The notes beneath the pieces were generated by a model. It was not told the origin of the DNA and did not search any database. It saw nothing but the letters and a program-made list of their open reading frames with translations. The position numbers and the translations under genes were made by a program. Below are positions 46,252 to 55,488 of a stretch of DNA of 64,000 nucleotides, one piece after another. Source of the DNA: Pandoraea aquatica (GTDB lineage: Bacteria; Pseudomonadota; Gammaproteobacteria; Burkholderiales; Burkholderiaceae). Position 1 is the first letter of the stretch; each line of letters begins with the position of its first letter. The stretch is from contig NZ_CABPSN010000003.1 in assembly GCF_902459565.1 (NCBI RefSeq), forward strand, positions 682,001-746,000, given 5' to 3'.

Positions 46252-47457
46252 TCAGCGATGACCTTCGGCTTCGGCAAGCACGGCCTTGAGCGCGCCGATA
46301 CAGCTGTCGATTTCCGCGCGTTCGATGACGAGCGGCGGCGCGAGGCGCAGCACCGTCGAGCGCGTTTCTTTGGCGAGCACACGGCGTCGCAGCATCCGCA
46401 TCGACAGATCGTGGGCGTCGGCCCGAGCCGGATCGATTTCGATGCCGGCCCACAGACCGCGTCCGCGCACTTCCCGAATCAACGGCGAATGAATCGCGTG
46501 CAAGCGCGACAGCAGGTATTCGCCCATCTCCGCACTTCTGCCCGGCAGGTCTTCGTCGGCCATGACGTCGAGCGCTTCGAGCGCGACGGTGGCTGCCAGC
46601 GGGTTGCCGCCGAAGGTCGATCCGTGACTGCCTGGCTCGAACAGGTCGATGACGTCGTGCCGCGCGACGAAGGCGGACACGGGCAGCAGACCGCCACCTA
46701 AGGCTTTGCCGAGCATGATGCCGTCCGGCACGATGCCTTCGTGCTGATAGGCAAACCAGCGGCCGGTACGTCCCAGACCCGATTGAATTTCGTCGAGCAG
46801 CATAAGGATGTTCTGTTCAGTGCACAGTTGCCGTAGTCCGCGAAGAAACCCGTCTGGCGGGATGACGATGCCGCCTTCGCCCTGAATCGTTTCGAACAGG
46901 ACGGCGCAGGTGTTGGGGGTGATGGCGGCGCGTACGGCGTCGATGTCGCCAAAGGGCACGCGGATGAAGCCGGGCGCGAACGGCCCGAAGTCGGCGCGAT
47001 AGGCGAGCTCGGAAGAAAAGCCGACGATGGTGGTGGTGCGTCCGTGGAAATTGCCGTCGGCGACGATGATTTCGGCGCGCTCGGCAGGAATCCGCTTGAC
47101 GCTGTAACCCCAGCGTCGCGCCGCCTTGATGGCGGTTTCGACGGCTTCCGCGCCGGTGTTCATCGGCAGGGCGCCACCGAGCGTGGTGAGATCGCAGAGA
47201 CGTTCGAGAAAAGCGCCGAGACGGTCGGTGTAGAAGGCGCGGGAGACGACGGCGAGGCGTTGGGCCTGCGCGGTGAGCGCGGCGACGAGACGCGGATGCG
47301 CGTGCCCGTGACTGACGGCGGAATAGGCGCTCATCATGTCGAGATAGCGGTTGCCCTCGACGTCCCAGACCCAGACGCCCTTCGCATGCGAGAGCACGAC
47401 GGGCAGGGGTGAGTAGTTGTGCGCACCAAAGCGTTGTTCGCGTTCGATCTCGTTCAT
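46252..47457 (-). CDS. rocD: Ornithine-oxo-acid aminotransferase
   Basis: PLP aminotransferase class III of 401 residues that converts ornithine to glutamate semialdehyde in arginine/ornithine breakdown. Family blocks include EREQRFGAHNYSPLPVVL at the N terminus, NTGAEAVETAIKAARRWGY, VLFETIQGEGG, DEIQSGLGRTGRWFA and the PLP lysine in MLGKALGGGLLPVSA. The ATG at 47457 has GGAGGAA 6 bases ahead. It ends 26 bases from the convergent SMR gene. Confidence 0.93.
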   Translation of the reverse strand: MNEIEREQRFGAHNYSPLPVVLSHAKGVWVWDVEGNRYLDMMSAYSAVSHGHAHPRLVAALTAQAQRLAVVSRAFYTDRLGAFLERLCDLTTLGGALPMNTGAEAVETAIKAARRWGYSVKRIPAERAEIIVADGNFHGRTTTIVGFSSELAYRADFGPFAPGFIRVPFGDIDAVRAAITPNTCAVLFETIQGEGGIVIPPDGFLRGLRQLCTEQNILMLLDEIQSGLGRTGRWFAYQHEGIVPDGIMLGKALGGGLLPVSAFVARHDVIDLFEPGSHGSTFGGNPLAATVALEALDVMADEDLPGRSAEMGEYLLSRLHAIHSPLIREVRGRGLWAGIEIDPARADAHDLSMRMLRRRVLAKETRSTVLRLAPPLVIERAEIDSCIGALKAVLAEAEGHR

Positions 47458-47557
47458 GAGCGCGTTCCTCCACACCTGAAGTCTAGATGCGAACGCGATG
47501 GCACGCAAAGGGGACAAGTCCCGAAGCGCCGCGCATGATACTGGCTTGTACGTGCGC

Positions 47558-47563
47558 TATAAT
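47558..47563 (+). promoter_or_regulatory. -10 box for tRNA-Arg
   Basis: TATAAT at 47558-47563 in the context GCGCTATAATCGCC, 94 bases before the tRNA, suits a stable-RNA promoter. A good -35 is not seen at 16-18 bases. Confidence 0.55.
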
Positions 47564-47656
47564 CGCCGATTACTCGGATGTGGCGCACGTTTCATTCACG
47601 TGCACCCAGCCCTCCGAGTCTCTCCGGCAGCGATATCCGATCGCCGCCATCACGCA

Positions 47657-47733
47657 CTGCCCATAGCTCAGTTGGATAGAGCATCGGCCTTCTAAGCCGA
47701 CGGTCGGGGGTTCGAATCCCTCTGGGCAGGCCA
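47657..47733 (+). tRNA. tRNA-Arg (anticodon TCT)
   Basis: A full cloverleaf of 77 bases. The acceptor stem CTGCCCA pairs with TGGGCAG perfectly. The D arm starts GCTCAGTTGG, the anticodon stem TCGGC/GCCGA encloses loop CTTCTAA with anticodon TCT (47691-47693), and the T arm has GGTTCGAATCC. Discriminator G is at 47730, and CCA is encoded at 47731-47733. It decodes AGA/AGG. Confidence 0.97.
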
Positions 47734-47749
47734 GCAAGCTTGGCGTGTT

Positions 47750-48763
47750 TCAATCTGGCCGAAGTCCGGCCTGTCGCTTATTCCCAGTGCTGCCATGGTC
47801 TGACGAGTCGGCCCTCGCACGTATTTCGGCAATGCCTGCCCCCACGTACCGCACTGCGCTTACAAACGCGTCCAGCGCCGGCGTCTGATTTGTCTCCGCG
47901 CGCGTCACAAGACCCACAGCCGGCATGGGCCATTCTCCCGGTGCGTTCAGGATAGCGATGACGCCAAGCCGCTGATATTGGACGGCAATCGGCCGAGGAA
48001 GAAAGGCGAGCCAATCGGTGTCTTGCAGCATTTGCAGATTCGCAAGCACCGAGACACATTCCACCTTGGGTATGGGGACAGTCGTCAGATGGTCGGCGAA
48101 AAATTGCCGAATCGACGTCCGTAACGGTGCGTCGCCACCCGGGAATATCCAGTCGGCAGAGGCGAGCATCGCCGGTGTGATCTTCTTTCGTCGAGCCAGA
48201 GGATGATGATGGCGAGCGACGATACAAACGCTCTCCTCGAACAGCGCCTCCCGGGAAAAATGAGCCGCCGCAGTCGCGTCGCCCAGTCGACAGACGACGC
48301 AGTCGAGCTTGCCCTGCGCCAGTCCGCCGAGCATCCAGTCGATCGACCCTTCATGAAACTCCGCCACGACGCCGGGTGCATCCTTCGATAAGTGCGTCAG
48401 CACGTTGCTCAGAAAATCGGGAATCGCGACCGGCATGATGCCGACGCGAACCTTTCCGAGAGCACCGTTGGCGATCAGCTCAAGATCGCTGCCGAGCTTT
48501 TGCATCTCGGTCAACATGATCCGCGCACGATCGATAACGATCTGGGTCGCAGCGGTGGGCCTGAGTCCTCGTGGATGACGATCGAACAATCGCGTGCCGA
48601 ACAGCGTCTCCAACTCGCGAAGCGATTTGCTCGCGGCCGGCTGTGTCATGTGAAGACGCGCAGCCGCGCGGTGAATGCTGAGCGTATCCGCCAGCGCGAC
48701 AAGCAATGCCAGATGCCGTGCCCTCAGGCGGGCGAGGAGGTGTCGTTCTATGACTCGTGGCAT
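47750..48763 (-). CDS. LysR-family transcriptional regulator
   Basis: A 337-residue LTTR of the GbpR/PcaQ-like group, with helix-turn-helix SIHRAAARLHMTQPAASKSLRELETLFG and effector domain GKVRVGIMPVAIPDFLS. The ATG at 48763 is preferred to an upstream TTG (48799) because MPRVIERHLLARLRARHL is the usual group start. It ends only 17 bases from tRNA-Arg and is divergent from the secreted MBL-fold gene. A palindrome in the gap may be its operator. Confidence 0.88.
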   Translation of the reverse strand: MPRVIERHLLARLRARHLALLVALADTLSIHRAAARLHMTQPAASKSLRELETLFGTRLFDRHPRGLRPTAATQIVIDRARIMLTEMQKLGSDLELIANGALGKVRVGIMPVAIPDFLSNVLTHLSKDAPGVVAEFHEGSIDWMLGGLAQGKLDCVVCRLGDATAAAHFSREALFEESVCIVARHHHPLARRKKITPAMLASADWIFPGGDAPLRTSIRQFFADHLTTVPIPKVECVSVLANLQMLQDTDWLAFLPRPIAVQYQRLGVIAILNAPGEWPMPAVGLVTRAETNQTPALDAFVSAVRYVGAGIAEIRARADSSDHGSTGNKRQAGLRPD

Positions 48764-48771
48764 GGAATACC

Positions 48772-48792
48772 CTGATATCGCGAAGTTATCAG
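48772..48792. promoter_or_regulatory. Palindrome CTGATA-N9-TATCAG
   Basis: Perfect 6-base arms lie 9 bases upstream of the LysR start, inside the divergent gap to the MBL-fold gene. A LysR-type site controlling both genes is likely. Confidence 0.45.
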
Positions 48793-48885
48793 TCCCCAAA
48801 AAGAAAGCATTACTGACGTGCGGGAGGGTCGTGCAATTCTACATGCGCAAGTGGTTCGATAAATCAAAACAACCGGAGACCCCAT

Positions 48886-49875
48886 ATGCAGAAGATGCTA
48901 CGAAAGTGTGGTGTGATTTTGGCGCTTCTGAGCGCCGTAGGGAGTGCCCCCGCGAGTGCGGAGACGATGCGCGTCACGCTTCTCGGCACCGGCACACCGA
49001 TACTGAACATCAACCGCTTCGGCATCAGCGTGCTTGTAGAGGCGGGCACACAAAAGCTGTTGTTCGATGCTGGCCGGGGCGTCGCGATGCGCCTGCATCA
49101 GCGGCAGGTTCCATTGCGTGACATCTCCGCCGTCTTTATTAGTTTGTTGAATTCAGACCATATCACCGGGCTGCCGGACCTTTATGCGACCGCGCCGCTT
49201 CCGACCGATGACGGACGCCTCAAAACGCCGATGACCCTGTTCGGCCCGGATGGCATCGACAATGTGGCTCGCGGCATCGAGCTGATGTTCAAGGACCAGA
49301 ACCGGATGCGAATGCTGGAAGGCGAAGTGGTCGAGCCGGCGACGCATATCCACGCAAAGCGAGTCGAGCCCGGGATCGTCTATGAGAAGGAGGGTGTGAG
49401 GGTTTCGGCCTTCCTAATCGAGCACGGTCATGTCAAACCGGATTTCGGTTACCGCATCGAATACGGTGGACACGCCATTGTCATTACCGACGACACGACT
49501 TACTCCGAAAACCTCGTCGCACATTCGAAGCATGCCGATCTCATGGTTCAGAGCGTCGCGATCGGCAGTCGCGCACTCGAGCGAGCCGCACCGGACTACG
49601 TCAATCACTTTTACGGATATCTCGCCAGCCCGGAGAGTGCGGGTCGCATTCTTTCGGAAGCCAAACCTAAGCTGGCGGTGTTTGCCCACATCTCGCTTTA
49701 CAGCCGTTCAGACATACCGCGAGCCACCGTGGATGAGTTGCGTGAGCGCGTTCAGGCGGCTTATCCCGGCAATTTCGTCATTGGCGAAGACTTGATGACC
49801 TTTGACATCAATGACCACGGCGTCACACGGGCCCCGTATTCGCCGGAAGTCAGACAACAGGAGCCGAGGACCTGA
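48886..49875 (+). CDS. Secreted metallo-beta-lactamase-fold protein with degenerate metal site
   Basis: A 329-residue MBL-fold protein related to RNase Z/arylsulfatase-like hydrolases. A Sec signal peptide ends near SAPASA (residue 25), placing it in the periplasm. The metal motif H-x-H-x-D-H reads L87-x-N89-x-D91-H92, so the first two histidines are missing. The block that should supply the next His reads HFYGYLASPE. Asp203 (TDDT) and His268 (FAH) remain. The open frame and preserved fold argue against a pseudogene; reduced metal binding or a binding-only role is inferred. It is regulated with the divergent LysR gene, presumably. Confidence 0.82.
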   Translation: MQKMLRKCGVILALLSAVGSAPASAETMRVTLLGTGTPILNINRFGISVLVEAGTQKLLFDAGRGVAMRLHQRQVPLRDISAVFISLLNSDHITGLPDLYATAPLPTDDGRLKTPMTLFGPDGIDNVARGIELMFKDQNRMRMLEGEVVEPATHIHAKRVEPGIVYEKEGVRVSAFLIEHGHVKPDFGYRIEYGGHAIVITDDTTYSENLVAHSKHADLMVQSVAIGSRALERAAPDYVNHFYGYLASPESAGRILSEAKPKLAVFAHISLYSRSDIPRATVDELRERVQAAYPGNFVIGEDLMTFDINDHGVTRAPYSPEVRQQEPRT

Positions 49876-49883
49876 GTGCGTGG

Positions 49884-50789
49884 CTAAGCAACGGGTTGCT
49901 GCCCAAACAACTCCGCGACGCTCTGCCGTATCCACCGGCAGGCAGGGTTCTGATGAAAGCGGGCGTGCCAGTACTGCATGATCGTGAAGGAGGGCAGGCT
50001 TACCGGCATGGGCAGCACGCGAAGCGCATTGCGCCGTTGCAGCACGTCGGCAAGCAATCGCGGAACGGTGGCCAGCAAGTCGCTGCTCGTCAGAATCTCA
50101 CCGATCCCGAGATAGCTCGGAATGCGCAAATGGACCCGTCGCAGCGGCGCTTCGGTCTCGAGCATTCGAATGACTGCGGCGAAGCCGCTGCCTGCAACCT
50201 TCACTTCCAGATGGGCTTCGCTCAGATAGCGCTTGAGCGTCAGGCGCGAATCGATCCTCGGATGGTTGTCGCGTAGCAGGCAAACCACATGATCGTCGAA
50301 CAGCTTCTGTTGATAGAAACCCGCTTCGATTTGCGGCATGTAACCGATGATCAGATCGACTTCGCCGCTTTCCAGTTGCGCCGCAGTTTCCGTGGAAATA
50401 TGCGTCGTCTCGATGCGCACGTTCGGGGCCTCGGCGCGCACTTTCGCGAGAATTTGCGGCAGCAGCACGACCTGACTGATGTCCGTCATCGCGATGTTGA
50501 ATACGCGTTGCGACGACAGCGGATCGAACACGGCCTGAAGCGACAACGTGTGCTGCAACAGCCGTAACAACTCGCGTATCGGCGTGATGAGCGCTTCCGC
50601 ATGTGGTGTCGGCCGCATCCCGCCACCGATCCGCACGAACAGCGGATCGTTGAATCGCGTTCGCAATTTGGCCAGCCCCACGCTCAGCGTTGGCTGACTC
50701 AATTCGAGTTTTTCCGCCGCACGCGACACGCTTCCCGTGGCGTAGATCTCGGCAAAGATCTGGAGCAATTTCAGATCGAATTCATTCAT
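49884..50789 (-). CDS. LysR-family transcriptional regulator (NodD/NahR-like)
   Basis: A 301-residue LTTR starting MNEFDLKLLQIFAEIYATGSVSRAAEKLELSQPTLS, typical of the NodD/NahR/LinR group that senses aromatic compounds. The ATG at 50789 has a GGGG-rich site 6 bases ahead; an ATG four codons earlier is possible. It is divergent from the MHS transporter of the aromatic cluster, its most likely target. Confidence 0.88.
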   Translation of the reverse strand: MNEFDLKLLQIFAEIYATGSVSRAAEKLELSQPTLSVGLAKLRTRFNDPLFVRIGGGMRPTPHAEALITPIRELLRLLQHTLSLQAVFDPLSSQRVFNIAMTDISQVVLLPQILAKVRAEAPNVRIETTHISTETAAQLESGEVDLIIGYMPQIEAGFYQQKLFDDHVVCLLRDNHPRIDSRLTLKRYLSEAHLEVKVAGSGFAAVIRMLETEAPLRRVHLRIPSYLGIGEILTSSDLLATVPRLLADVLQRRNALRVLPMPVSLPSFTIMQYWHARFHQNPACRWIRQSVAELFGQQPVA

Positions 50790-51134
50790 GCCACACCCCA
50801 TCGTTTGGCTTCCGGCATTGACGTCCCCCGGCGCTCGATTCCGTTTTCTCAGGAAAGCGAGGATGTCATATCGCCCGTTTTTTCGCCGTTTTCATGCATC
50901 GGCCGAACTCCGTCGAATCGCGGCGAATCCACGTGGGGCCAAGCCGGGCGGCCTCTATTAGGTTTCGTAATAGAACGTATTGAATCCGATTTATGGACCT
51001 TGCGTCGGTCAGCGTCTACCGTAGTCCCATAAACGCATATCCACGCGGTCGAAGGTCTCCCATGAGGTCAATCGTCCCCAAAGCGGCACCGATAGCCGTC
51101 ATTAAATAATTCAAATACTGAATAATCAGGAGAC
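50790..51134. promoter_or_regulatory. Divergent region LysR / MHS transporter
   Basis: A 345-base region with both promoters and no credible ORF. An LTTR-like ATTC-N7-GAAT (ATTCA-N5-TGAAT, 51109-51123) lies just before the transporter ribosome site. AT-rich sequence at 50960-51000 may hold a further binding site. Confidence 0.45.
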
Positions 51135-52748
51135 ATGCAATTGGAAACTTCGCTAACCCGGAAGCAGGAGGGGCACTGCCCACTCCCGAGAGCGCATTCG
51201 GCGAAGGGCGCGCGCGTGGTGCTGGCGTCGTCCTTCGGCGCGTTGCTCGAATGGTACGACCTGTATATCTACGCCGCACTCGCCAGCACCTTCGCCCATC
51301 TGTTTTTCCCGCCGGGCAATCCGACGGCGGCGGCCTTGTCGAGTCTGGCGGTGTTCGGGGCCGCTTTTGTGCTGCGGCCCATCGGCGCAATTGTCTTCGG
51401 ATACATCGGCGATCGGGTCGGACGCAAACGCACCTTCGGCATGACCATCGTGCTGATCGGCGGTGCAACGCTGGGGATCGGCTTGTTGCCGACGTATGCC
51501 CACATCGGCATTCTCGCGCCGACGCTCCTCGTCGTGCTGCGACTGCTTCAGGGCCTCGCGCTCGGCGGTGAGGTCGGAGGCGCGGCGACCTATCTGACGG
51601 AACATGCGGATCAGCGGCGTCGCGGCTTCATGAGCAGCTTCCTGCAAGTGACCGCGACCGGCGGTCTGGTGCTGTCGATTGCCGTAGTGACCGTGACGCG
51701 GGCCTGCATGAGTACCGCTGCGTTCGAAACGTGGGGCTGGCGCGTGCCTTTCCTCGTCTCGCTGATCCTGCTGTTCATCGCGATCAAGCTGCGCGCAGGC
51801 CTCGGCGAATCGCCCGTCTTCGAACAGTACAAAGCCGAAGGCAAGCTCGCGCGCAATCCCATCGCGGCAAGCTTTCTCGACCGCAAGAATCTGAAGAACG
51901 TGTTTGTGCTGCTGTTCAGCGCGGCCTCGGGTGTTGGCGTGTTGTATGGCACGGCGCACTTCTACTCGTTCTACTTCGTCGGCACCGTCCTCAAGGTCGA
52001 TCCGGAGACGACGAATCTGCTGATGGTGATGTCGCTGCTGGCGGCCGCGCCTTTCTACTTCGTTTCCGGCTGGATGTCGGACCGGTTCGGACGCAAATGG
52101 GTCATGGTGCTGGCGTGCCTCGCGGCGGCGCTGACCATTCAGCCGGCATTCAAAGCGCTAACCCATTTCGCTAATCCCGGGCTGGAAACGTTCCTCGCCA
52201 ACACGAAAGTCGAAGTCTCCGCCAATAACTGCAAGTTCCATCTGTTCTCCGCGCCTGCGTCCGACTGCGACAAGGTGCGCGACTTTCTGAGCGCCTCCGG
52301 GGTGTCGTACACGATGACACCGGCCACGAGCGACAGCGTCGTCACCCGCATCGGGTCGCAACGTATCGACAATTTCGACGTGCCGGCGCTTAAATCTGCA
52401 CTGGAAAGCGCCGGTTGGCAGGCGCACGCAGACGAGCGGCAAATCAACAAGCCGATGGTGTTCCTGATTCTCTGGTACCTCATCGTGCTGCTGGCGATGG
52501 TGTACGGCCCGATTGTCGCGTTCATGGTCGAGCTGTTCCCCGCGAACGTTCGCTACACGTCGCTCTCGTTGCCGTATCACATCGGGTCCGGCTGGTTCGG
52601 CGGCATGCTCCCGTTCGTGGTCTCGGCGATGAATCTCTCGTTGGGGAATGTCTACGGCGGGCTGTGGTATCCGGTGGGTGTCGCGGCGCTCTCGTTCGTC
52701 GTCGGCGCATGCTTTATGACCGAGACGCGCCACAACAAGATCGACTGA
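51135..52748 (+). CDS. Metabolite:H+ symporter (MHS family MFS), probably organic/aromatic acid uptake
   Basis: A 537-residue MFS protein of the MHS family (KgtP, ProP and ShiA relatives). The N terminus SSFGALLEWYDLYIYAAL and the loop GYIGDRVGRKRTFG are family motifs. About 90 residues near 342-430 are non-membrane sequence between helices, containing two Cys (NNCKFHLFSAPASDCDK). This insertion is known in Burkholderiales members and is not a disruption. A ribosome site AGGAGA precedes it. It starts the transporter-flavoprotein-porin-hydroxylase series. Confidence 0.88.
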   Translation: MQLETSLTRKQEGHCPLPRAHSAKGARVVLASSFGALLEWYDLYIYAALASTFAHLFFPPGNPTAAALSSLAVFGAAFVLRPIGAIVFGYIGDRVGRKRTFGMTIVLIGGATLGIGLLPTYAHIGILAPTLLVVLRLLQGLALGGEVGGAATYLTEHADQRRRGFMSSFLQVTATGGLVLSIAVVTVTRACMSTAAFETWGWRVPFLVSLILLFIAIKLRAGLGESPVFEQYKAEGKLARNPIAASFLDRKNLKNVFVLLFSAASGVGVLYGTAHFYSFYFVGTVLKVDPETTNLLMVMSLLAAAPFYFVSGWMSDRFGRKWVMVLACLAAALTIQPAFKALTHFANPGLETFLANTKVEVSANNCKFHLFSAPASDCDKVRDFLSASGVSYTMTPATSDSVVTRIGSQRIDNFDVPALKSALESAGWQAHADERQINKPMVFLILWYLIVLLAMVYGPIVAFMVELFPANVRYTSLSLPYHIGSGWFGGMLPFVVSAMNLSLGNVYGGLWYPVGVAALSFVVGACFMTETRHNKID

Positions 52749-52808
52749 TGCGATCGGTCCAATTGACGAACGTACGAACGCATTGAGCTCTTTTATTCAG
52801 GAATGATC

Positions 52809-54068
52809 ATGAAGCGTATTTTGATTGTCGGTGGGGGATTTGCCGGGCTTTGGAGCGCGTTGGGCGCGGCACGCAAGCTCGATGAAGCGCAGGCGACGTC
52901 GGACGTCGAAGTGGTGCTGGTGAATCCCACGGCGCATCACAGCATCCGTGTGCGCAATTACGAGGACGACCTCGACGTAACGCTCGTCCCGCTGGTCGAA
53001 GTGCTGGAGCCGGCCGGCGTGCGCTGGATTCGTGGCACCGCAACGCACATCGATGCCGCCGCCAAGACGGTGACGGTCGATACCGACGGCAAAGCGACTT
53101 CCGTTGCGTACGACAAGCTCGTGCTCGCGTCGGGCAGCCACCTGGCCTATGCGCCCGTCGAAGGTCTGGCGGCGCACGCTTTCGATGTGGATACGTACGA
53201 GGGGGCGCGACGGCTGGAGCAACATCTGGAGACCGTCGTGCAGGAAGACGGCGGGGGCAAGCGCACTGTGATCGTGATCGGCGCGGGCCTGACCGGCGTC
53301 GAACTCGCCGCAGAACTGCCGAGCCGCTTGCGCGCGCTCGTTGCAGCACAGGGTGGCGGCGTCGACCAGCCGGCACCGCGCGTGGTGCTTGTCGACCGGA
53401 CCTCGCTGATCGCGTCGGCCATGGGCGGTGCGCAGCCTGTCATCGAGCAGGCGATGACCGAAATGGGCGTGGAGATGATGCCCGGCGTCGATATCAAACG
53501 CGTCGACAGCACCGGCATCACGCTGGCCGACGGCACACATATCGAGGCTGCAACGGTGGTCTGGTGCGGCGGCATGCGGGCAAGCCCGCTGGCGGAATGT
53601 TTCCCGGTCGAGCGCGACGCGTTGGGGCGTTTGCCGGTCGACAAGCACATGCAGGTGGCCGGTGTCGCGAACGTCTTCGCGGCGGGCGACATCGCGCGTG
53701 CGCTATTCGAAGACGGCAAGCACGCATCCGTCATGTCGTGCCAGCACGGGCGGCCGATGGGGCGCTACGCCGGGCACAACGTGGCCGCCGACTTGCTCGG
53801 CCTGCCGATGCTGCCGCTCGACATCGACTGGTACACGACGATTGTCGATCTCGGCCCGTGGGGGGCGGTCTACACCGAAGGCTGGGACCGTAAGCTCGCG
53901 GCGCAGGGACAGCTCGCGAAAAAAGTCAAAAAAGTCATCAATTGCGAGCGGATCTATCCGCCCCGGACGGGCGTTCGAGCCGACCTTTTCAAGGCGGCCG
54001 AGCCATCCGTTCAGGCCCCGCCACCCATCGGCAAACAGACGTCGGCCGGGGACAGCGCGGAAGGGTGA
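52809..54068 (+). CDS. NADH dehydrogenase-like (NDH-2 type) FAD-dependent oxidoreductase
   Basis: A 419-residue pyridine-nucleotide-disulfide-type flavoprotein. The FAD motif ILIVGGGFAGLWSALGAA is at 4-21, the NAD motif VIVIGAGLTGVELAAEL near 155-171, and the second FAD site VANVFAAGDIA near 288. It resembles NDH-2 and ferredoxin/quinone reductases. The ATG at 52809 is chosen because AGGA (52799-52802) lies 6 bases ahead; the ATG at 52803 would touch it. It may supply or dispose of electrons for the hydroxylase downstream, which is inference. Confidence 0.85.
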   Translation: MKRILIVGGGFAGLWSALGAARKLDEAQATSDVEVVLVNPTAHHSIRVRNYEDDLDVTLVPLVEVLEPAGVRWIRGTATHIDAAAKTVTVDTDGKATSVAYDKLVLASGSHLAYAPVEGLAAHAFDVDTYEGARRLEQHLETVVQEDGGGKRTVIVIGAGLTGVELAAELPSRLRALVAAQGGGVDQPAPRVVLVDRTSLIASAMGGAQPVIEQAMTEMGVEMMPGVDIKRVDSTGITLADGTHIEAATVVWCGGMRASPLAECFPVERDALGRLPVDKHMQVAGVANVFAAGDIARALFEDGKHASVMSCQHGRPMGRYAGHNVAADLLGLPMLPLDIDWYTTIVDLGPWGAVYTEGWDRKLAAQGQLAKKVKKVINCERIYPPRTGVRADLFKAAEPSVQAPPPIGKQTSAGDSAEG

Positions 54069-54329
54069 CGACGACGCGCTGCGTCTTCGTTTCCCCGTGA
54101 GTCGCGCGCTGCTATTGGATCCAGTCGTCTGAACGGCGACACGGACATCCGGCAGCGCGCTTCCTAGAGCAGAGACCGTCGGCGTCACATAGGGCGTCGA
54201 CAAGGAAATTCCGGCAAAGGTGCGGAGGTATCGACACGCCTGCCCGGAGGCCGGCGCTCGTCTTTCGATCTGCCGAGCGACACACATCACAACGCACATA
54301 ACAAAGATAAATCCGGTTTGGAGACAACC
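54069..54329. other. Gap between flavoprotein and porin genes
   Basis: A 261-base plus-strand gap without a convincing ORF or terminator. AT-rich sequence near 54285-54315 before the porin ribosome site (GGAGACAACC) may carry a separate promoter. Confidence 0.25.
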
Positions 54330-55475
54330 ATGATTTCGAAGACTCATCAGCAGATGTTGCGGGGTGCGCTCGGCGGCGCACTACTCTGGAGTTGCGGTGC
54401 TCACGCCACCAGCTACATGAATCTCTACGGCGTTTTCGACACGGGCATCGAGTACGTGTCACACGCCTCCACGAGCGGTGGACTGTTCCGCGTGCCCAGC
54501 CTGACGGGGGAGGTACCCTCGCGATGGGGAATGCGCGGCGTGGAGGATCTCGGCGGCAATCTCAGCGCGGTCTTCACGCTCGAGAGTGGCTTCAACCCGA
54601 ATAACGGCACGTTGGGACAGGGCGGCCGGTTGTTCGGACGTCAGGCGTTCGTCGGCTTGCAGTCGGACTACGGTCTGGTGTCGTTCGGCCGCCAGTACAA
54701 CATGACCACCTGGGCGCTGGCGGACGCGAACGTGCTCGGCCCCAACATCTACAGCATCAGCTCGCTCGATCCCTACCTTGCTGTGGCGCGCAGCGACAAC
54801 ACGGTCGCTTACAAGGGGACGTTTCGCGGGCTGACCGTCGGTGCGACGTATTCCTTCGGGCGCGACGCCGGGGGCACCGGCAACACGCCGGGGCAAGGCA
54901 CTTGCTTCGGCAGTATCCCCGGCCATACGTCGACGTGCAGTCAGTGGACGGCGATGCTCAAGTACGACGCAGCGCACTTCGGTTTGGCGTTCGCCTACGA
55001 CGTCCAGCATGGCGGTCCGGGTGCTGCCGTCAGCTACTTCGACGGGACACCTTCGACGCCCCTGACCGGCGAGATGGACAAGGACGTGCACACCACCGTG
55101 AACGGCTACGCCACGTGGGGCGCGCTGAAGATCGGCGGCGGATGGATCGGGCGCTACGTGACGACCGAGGGCGGTGCGCCGGAAGGCCGTTACGACATGT
55201 TCTTCGCGAACGCGAGCTACACCTTCACGCCCGCATTTCAGGTCGACGGGCAGCTCGTCCGGATCGTCAATACCCATCAGAACACGCGCGCGACGCTGGC
55301 GGTGTTGCGTGGGACTTATTCGCTCTCGAAGCGCACGGCCGTCTATTTGCAAAGCGGCTATCTGATTAACAGCGCTCACGCCAGCTACACGGTGAGCGTG
55401 GGCGGCGGCGGAACGACCCCGCCACAGGGCGCGACCCAGCTCGGCGTGATGGCAGGCATGAAGACAAGTTTCTAA
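54330..55475 (+). CDS. Trimeric porin, probably for aromatic-acid uptake
   Basis: Outer-membrane porin of 381 residues. The signal peptide is short with a cut after AHA (about residue 26); the mature start TSYMNLYGVFDTGIEYVSH is porin-like, with GGRLFGRQAFVGLQSDYGLVSFGRQYN. The barrel ends LGVMAGMKTSF with the terminal Phe. Two Cys in the middle (GQGTCFGSIPGHTSTC) could form a disulfide in an external loop. The ATG at 54330 (GGAGACAACC ahead) is preferred to a TTG four codons earlier. Context implies a substrate-specific role. Confidence 0.92.
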   Translation: MISKTHQQMLRGALGGALLWSCGAHATSYMNLYGVFDTGIEYVSHASTSGGLFRVPSLTGEVPSRWGMRGVEDLGGNLSAVFTLESGFNPNNGTLGQGGRLFGRQAFVGLQSDYGLVSFGRQYNMTTWALADANVLGPNIYSISSLDPYLAVARSDNTVAYKGTFRGLTVGATYSFGRDAGGTGNTPGQGTCFGSIPGHTSTCSQWTAMLKYDAAHFGLAFAYDVQHGGPGAAVSYFDGTPSTPLTGEMDKDVHTTVNGYATWGALKIGGGWIGRYVTTEGGAPEGRYDMFFANASYTFTPAFQVDGQLVRIVNTHQNTRATLAVLRGTYSLSKRTAVYLQSGYLINSAHASYTVSVGGGGTTPPQGATQLGVMAGMKTSF

Positions 55476-55488
55476 GCAGGAGGCAACG

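Noticed and set aside
47738-47760. Integration site of a mobile element at tRNA-Arg
   Set aside because: No integrase gene and no repeat of the tRNA 3' end was seen in the following sequence.
51135-52748. Foreign insertion or fusion in the MHS transporter
   Set aside because: The extra ~90 residues occur in related Burkholderiales MHS proteins at the same place, so they are a family feature.
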